From: Citrobacter sp. R56
GTDB lineage: Bacteria > Pseudomonadota > Gammaproteobacteria > Enterobacterales > Enterobacteriaceae
Assembly: GCF_016811995.1 (NCBI RefSeq)
Contig: NZ_CP069159.1
Location: forward strand, 1,612,001 to 1,676,000
Reading direction: 5' to 3'
Length of the DNA: 64,000 nucleotides
The first letter of the stretch is position 1, and each line of letters starts with the position of its first letter. The notes under the pieces are model-generated. The model worked only from the letters and a program-made list of their open reading frames with translations. It was not told the origin of the DNA and did not search any database. Of this stretch, positions 61,506-64,000 are shown piece by piece. Made by a program: the position numbers and the translations under genes.

Positions 61506-62519
61506 ATGTCTAATCCGTATGAAATCGATATAGCAATGCAGCCAGAATCAATTATGGCGCAGCTTAACAACCCGCTTCCAGAGCGTCTTTTCACTCTGAA
61601 GTTGGAAGAGTACGACCGTATCGTGTTGACCGGTATGGGGTCATCTGATTATGCGATGATCCCTGTTGAGCGTGCACTGGTAGCGCAAGGCTACCCGGTA
61701 TGGCGCGTCGATGCGGGTCGTTTACTCGATATGCCTGAGCTGATCACTGAGAACACTCTCCTGTGGGCCACCTCCCAGTCAGGCATGAGCGGTGAAATTG
61801 TAGCACTCCTCAATCAGGGACACCGTCCTAAGACTATTATTGGCTTAACGAACGATGAGAACAGCGTTTTGGGTAAAAACGCCCATATTCTTATCACGCT
61901 GAAAAGCGGTGATGAAGCGACGGTCAGTTCCAAGAGTTATCTGAACACGTTGATCGCCTGTTACCGCACGCTGGCAGTATTGCTGGGCGAACCGGAAGAA
62001 AATGTACTGGCATCTGTCACTCACACATTGAACAACATCAAAGAGCTGGTTCAGCAAAAAGACATTGTAAACCCATATGCAGATAGACTATTTACTTCCG
62101 CTCGCCCACGCATTGCTTATATTGCCACTGGCGCCTTTGGTTCCAGCGCGCTCACCGGTTCCCTGATCACCAAAGAAGCATCAAAAGTCAGCTCTGAAGG
62201 GTTCATTGGCGGTGAATTCCGTCACGGTCCTATGGAGACCTCTGGTGATGGAATGCTGGCGGTATTGCTGGGCAAACCTGGTGACAAAACACTGGAAAAA
62301 CTGGCTGTTGAGCTGCAGGCGAATGGCACCGATGTTGTGACCATCGGTGTCGAAGCTTACGCTAACTCAGCACTTCTTCCCGTGCCTGCAGAGGATGAGC
62401 TCAGCCAGCTTCTCTGCGGATTTATCTATATCGAGCATCTGACCGTTGCCCTCGCACGTAATAACGGTTTCGTCGCCGGTCAGTTCCTTTATGGCCAGAA
62501 GATTACGGTGGCAGTATGA
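61506..62519 (+). CDS. Double-SIS-domain isomerase/deglycase (GlmS C-domain/FrlB-like)
   Basis: A 337-residue protein with two SIS domains (about residues 25-165 and 195-330). Sugar-phosphate-binding stretches are LTGMGSSDYA and TSQSGMSGE. In the second domain KEASKVSSEGFIGGEFRHGP aligns with the GlmS motif carrying the catalytic Glu488 and His504; here they are Glu224 and His240, with the same 16-residue spacing, also seen in deglycases such as FraB. There is no glutamine-amidotransferase domain, so it is not glucosamine synthase. It likely splits or isomerises an amino-sugar phosphate. TGAGG precedes the ATG; a GTG two codons earlier is possible. Confidence 0.88.
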   Translation: MSNPYEIDIAMQPESIMAQLNNPLPERLFTLKLEEYDRIVLTGMGSSDYAMIPVERALVAQGYPVWRVDAGRLLDMPELITENTLLWATSQSGMSGEIVALLNQGHRPKTIIGLTNDENSVLGKNAHILITLKSGDEATVSSKSYLNTLIACYRTLAVLLGEPEENVLASVTHTLNNIKELVQQKDIVNPYADRLFTSARPRIAYIATGAFGSSALTGSLITKEASKVSSEGFIGGEFRHGPMETSGDGMLAVLLGKPGDKTLEKLAVELQANGTDVVTIGVEAYANSALLPVPAEDELSQLLCGFIYIEHLTVALARNNGFVAGQFLYGQKITVAV

Positions 62520-63427
62520 CGAATTTGGTCAAAGCAGGGATAGACATTGGCGGTACAGGCACTCGGATTATCATTCAGGGTGAAGATGGAACCCTGAATT
62601 CGAAATCTATTGCCACAGCTGAGTTCGCTGCTATCGAAAAGTCAATGCGTTCAGACGCATTAGCGGCACATGTTCTCTCGCTGATCCCGGAGGGGATGAA
62701 ATTAGAGAGCGTGGGGATTGGAGCCAGTGGTCCGGTTGATACTAACCTCGGGATAATTCGTAATAAAGATACCCTCGAGTGCTTCTCATTTTTTCCGTTG
62801 GTTAATGAATTAAGCCAGAAGCTTAATGTAAAAGTCGGGATCGACAACGACGCTGTAGCAGCAGTTCTCGGTGAATATTACTTTGGCGCGGGGAAAAATA
62901 CTAAACGCCTACTGATGGTAACGTTGGGTACGGGCGTAGGCGTGGCGCTTCTTGAAAATGGTAAACCCTTCAGAACACGCGACGGTCAGCATCCGGAAGC
63001 AGGACATATTCCGATTTCTGGAGATCCTGTGACATGCTATTGCGGTCTGAAAGGATGCTGGGAATCTCTGGCCTCCAGAACATGGTTACAGCAGAATCTG
63101 GAAGCGTTATTACCCAACACACCCTTTGAAAAGCATAACGTTAATTTCTACAAGACAGTTGCGCTGGAAAGAGAAGATGTCGCCAACGTATTTCATCGTT
63201 ACGGAAATCACCTTGGACGTGGACTTGTGACGTTGCTTACTCTTTACGGTCCTGATTTAACAATTCTGAGTGGTAGTGCTGCACACTATTACCCTCTATT
63301 TAAGTCGGGCATGGAAGAAGCGCTCAAGCGTTCGGATGGATATGCGATCAGTACGTTGATTGTCCCTTCTGAGTTAGGAGACGTCGCTGGTGCCCTTGGC
63401 GCTGTCGTCATTCCAGAGTTAACGTAA
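62516..63427 (+). CDS. ROK-family sugar kinase
   Basis: A 303-residue ROK kinase. The phosphate-binding loop is GIDIGGTGTR, the catalytic Asp is expected at Asp112 (DNDAVAAVLGE), and the ROK zinc site CYCGLKGCWE (Cys174, Cys176, Cys181) with EAGHIPI is complete. It should phosphorylate a hexose or amino-sugar moiety. Its ATG overlaps the SIS gene stop by four bases, so kinase and SIS enzyme are made together and probably act in sequence. Confidence 0.9.
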   Translation: MTNLVKAGIDIGGTGTRIIIQGEDGTLNSKSIATAEFAAIEKSMRSDALAAHVLSLIPEGMKLESVGIGASGPVDTNLGIIRNKDTLECFSFFPLVNELSQKLNVKVGIDNDAVAAVLGEYYFGAGKNTKRLLMVTLGTGVGVALLENGKPFRTRDGQHPEAGHIPISGDPVTCYCGLKGCWESLASRTWLQQNLEALLPNTPFEKHNVNFYKTVALEREDVANVFHRYGNHLGRGLVTLLTLYGPDLTILSGSAAHYYPLFKSGMEEALKRSDGYAISTLIVPSELGDVAGALGAVVIPELT

Positions 63428-63568
63428 AGTTATATTTCGCGAGATAACATCATGGTAAATATCGGCATCGCGCAATGACATATAAACGTAAAATATTCTG
63501 GAATATGTAAGCATATTAACCAGCCATGTCGGTAATTATTTCATCGGTTGGGAAGCTGGCATTTGGCT

Positions 63569-63721
63569 ATGATGCTGGGATTTTTCGGTGGGGACATTGT
63601 TTACATCGAAAAGGAATTCCAGATAAATGCACTATGTGAAAGGTATTATCGTATGGGTATTGCCTTCGCTTTATTGCTAGTGATGAATGACCTGACAGTG
63701 ACCAAAAACCTTGTCGTATAA
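63569..63721 (+). CDS. Short ORF, possible remnant, function unknown
   Basis: Fifty codons starting MMLGFFGGDIVYIEKEF and ending in a hydrophobic segment (MGIAFALLLVMNDL). No good ribosome-binding site precedes it and I recognise no family. It lies between the ROK gene and the ogr remnant and may be a piece of a disrupted gene. Confidence 0.3.
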   Translation: MMLGFFGGDIVYIEKEFQINALCERYYRMGIAFALLLVMNDLTVTKNLVV

Positions 63722-63732
63722 CTCAGGTGATT

Positions 63733-63816
63733 TTGAAACGACGGTCAGGCTGTATCCGGACGCCCGTTCCGCCGCACCCGACATCATCAGGTCAGCAACA
63801 AATTCACTGGATGTGA
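63733..63816 (+). pseudogene. 3' remnant of a P2-type ogr (late activator) gene
   Basis: The frame ending TPVPPHPTSSGQQQIHWM and a stop strongly resembles the C-terminus of Ogr/Delta zinc-finger activators of P2-like phages, which carry a VPPHPT motif before a short tail. The zinc-finger N-terminus is missing, so only the tail survives. It is followed by a bidirectional terminator and the P2 attachment core, the same order as ogr-attL in P2 lysogens and ogrK in K-12. Confidence 0.7.
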
Positions 63817-63822
63817 CAAACG

Positions 63823-63850
63823 AAAAAGCCCCGCAAATGTGGGGCTTTTT
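63823..63850. terminator. Bidirectional terminator downstream of the ogr remnant
   Basis: AAAAAGCCCC and GGGGCTTTTT are a perfect ten-base inverted repeat around GCAAATGT. Confidence 0.9.
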
Positions 63851-63916
63851 GTATCGATGTGGTCAATGTGTGGACATTGATAGAAATAAATCCATTTATT
63901 TCATTAAGTTAGAACC

Positions 63917-63943
63917 AAAAAATACGCCTGCGTAAGGGAGATT
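63917..63943. other. P2-type attachment-site core
   Basis: The sequence from AAAAAATACGCC through GTAAGGGAGATT closely matches the 27-base P2 attachment core (AAAAAATAAGCC...GTAAGGGAGATT), with compensating changes in the cyaR terminator stem. Its place beside an ogr remnant marks a former P2-like prophage junction. Confidence 0.8.
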
Positions 63944-64000
63944 ACGCAGGCTAAGGAGGTGGTTCCTGGTACAGCTAGCATTTATGGGTTATGTTTTTCA
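63917..64000 (-). ncRNA. cyaR: CyaR small regulatory RNA (5' two bases outside window)
   Basis: The minus strand reads TGAAAAACATAACCCATAAA, then the conserved GCTGTACCAGGAACCACCTC seed region and the terminator stem CCTGCGTAA/TTACGCAGG ending in TTTTTT. This matches E. coli CyaR (RyeE), an Hfq-dependent RNA of about 87 bases that represses ompX, luxS and nadE and is activated by CRP. The promoter and first two bases lie beyond the window. Two compensatory changes keep the terminator stem paired. Confidence 0.93.

Overview
The window is chromosomal DNA from an enterobacterium of the Escherichia/Salmonella/Citrobacter group. Protein after protein matches the E. coli K-12 order of the fruA-nfo-yeiH ... 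thiMD-yegWVUT-fbaB-yegS-cyaR segment, often at the same length. Gene content that differs from K-12 (a GH28 hydrolase unit, a YadA-like adhesin cluster, a permease/oxidoreductase/SIS/ROK island) points to a relative such as Citrobacter, but the species cannot be fixed from the sequence alone.

Layout. 1-11814: 3' end of fruA, nfo, yeiH with its divergent regulator yeiE, two small overlapping membrane genes, lysP, a Fur-controlled TonB receptor at the cirA position, yeiG, folE, yeiB. 11964-16908: galS and the mglBAC galactose ABC importer with recognisable GalS and CRP sites. 16958-25476: yeiS-like gene, sanA, cdd, yohKJ, dusC, mdtQ, yohD, yohC, pbpG. 25522-29721: dld and bglX. 30085-34343: a unit absent from K-12 made of a signal-less GH28 hydrolase and two MFS transporters. 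34414-38168: osmF-yehYXW importer. 38149-42267: yohO, mlrA, the BtsSR two-component system, yehS. 42399-46266: metG, mrp and an orphan rcnB. 46569-48216: a short trimeric autotransporter with a lipoprotein and a secreted protein. 48912-56881: TPP riboswitch, thiMD, yegW, yegVUT, fbaB, yegS.

57230-63427 is the most unusual part. It holds an APC permease and a GMC flavoprotein oxidoreductase in one operon, a DeoR-type repressor on the opposite strand, and a GlmS/FrlB-like SIS protein with an overlapping ROK sugar kinase. Nearly identical perfect palindromes, TGCACGAATTCGTGCA and TGCACGATATCGTGCA, sit immediately after the -35 hexamers of both operons, so all four enzymes and transporters are probably one regulon. 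The gene set resembles Amadori-compound pathways (frl, fra) but contains an unexpected oxidoreductase and a different kinase family; the substrate is unknown.

The right edge (63733-64000) holds the 3' end of a P2-type ogr gene, a bidirectional terminator, and the cyaR small RNA, whose terminator is the P2 attachment core. This marks an old prophage integration site.
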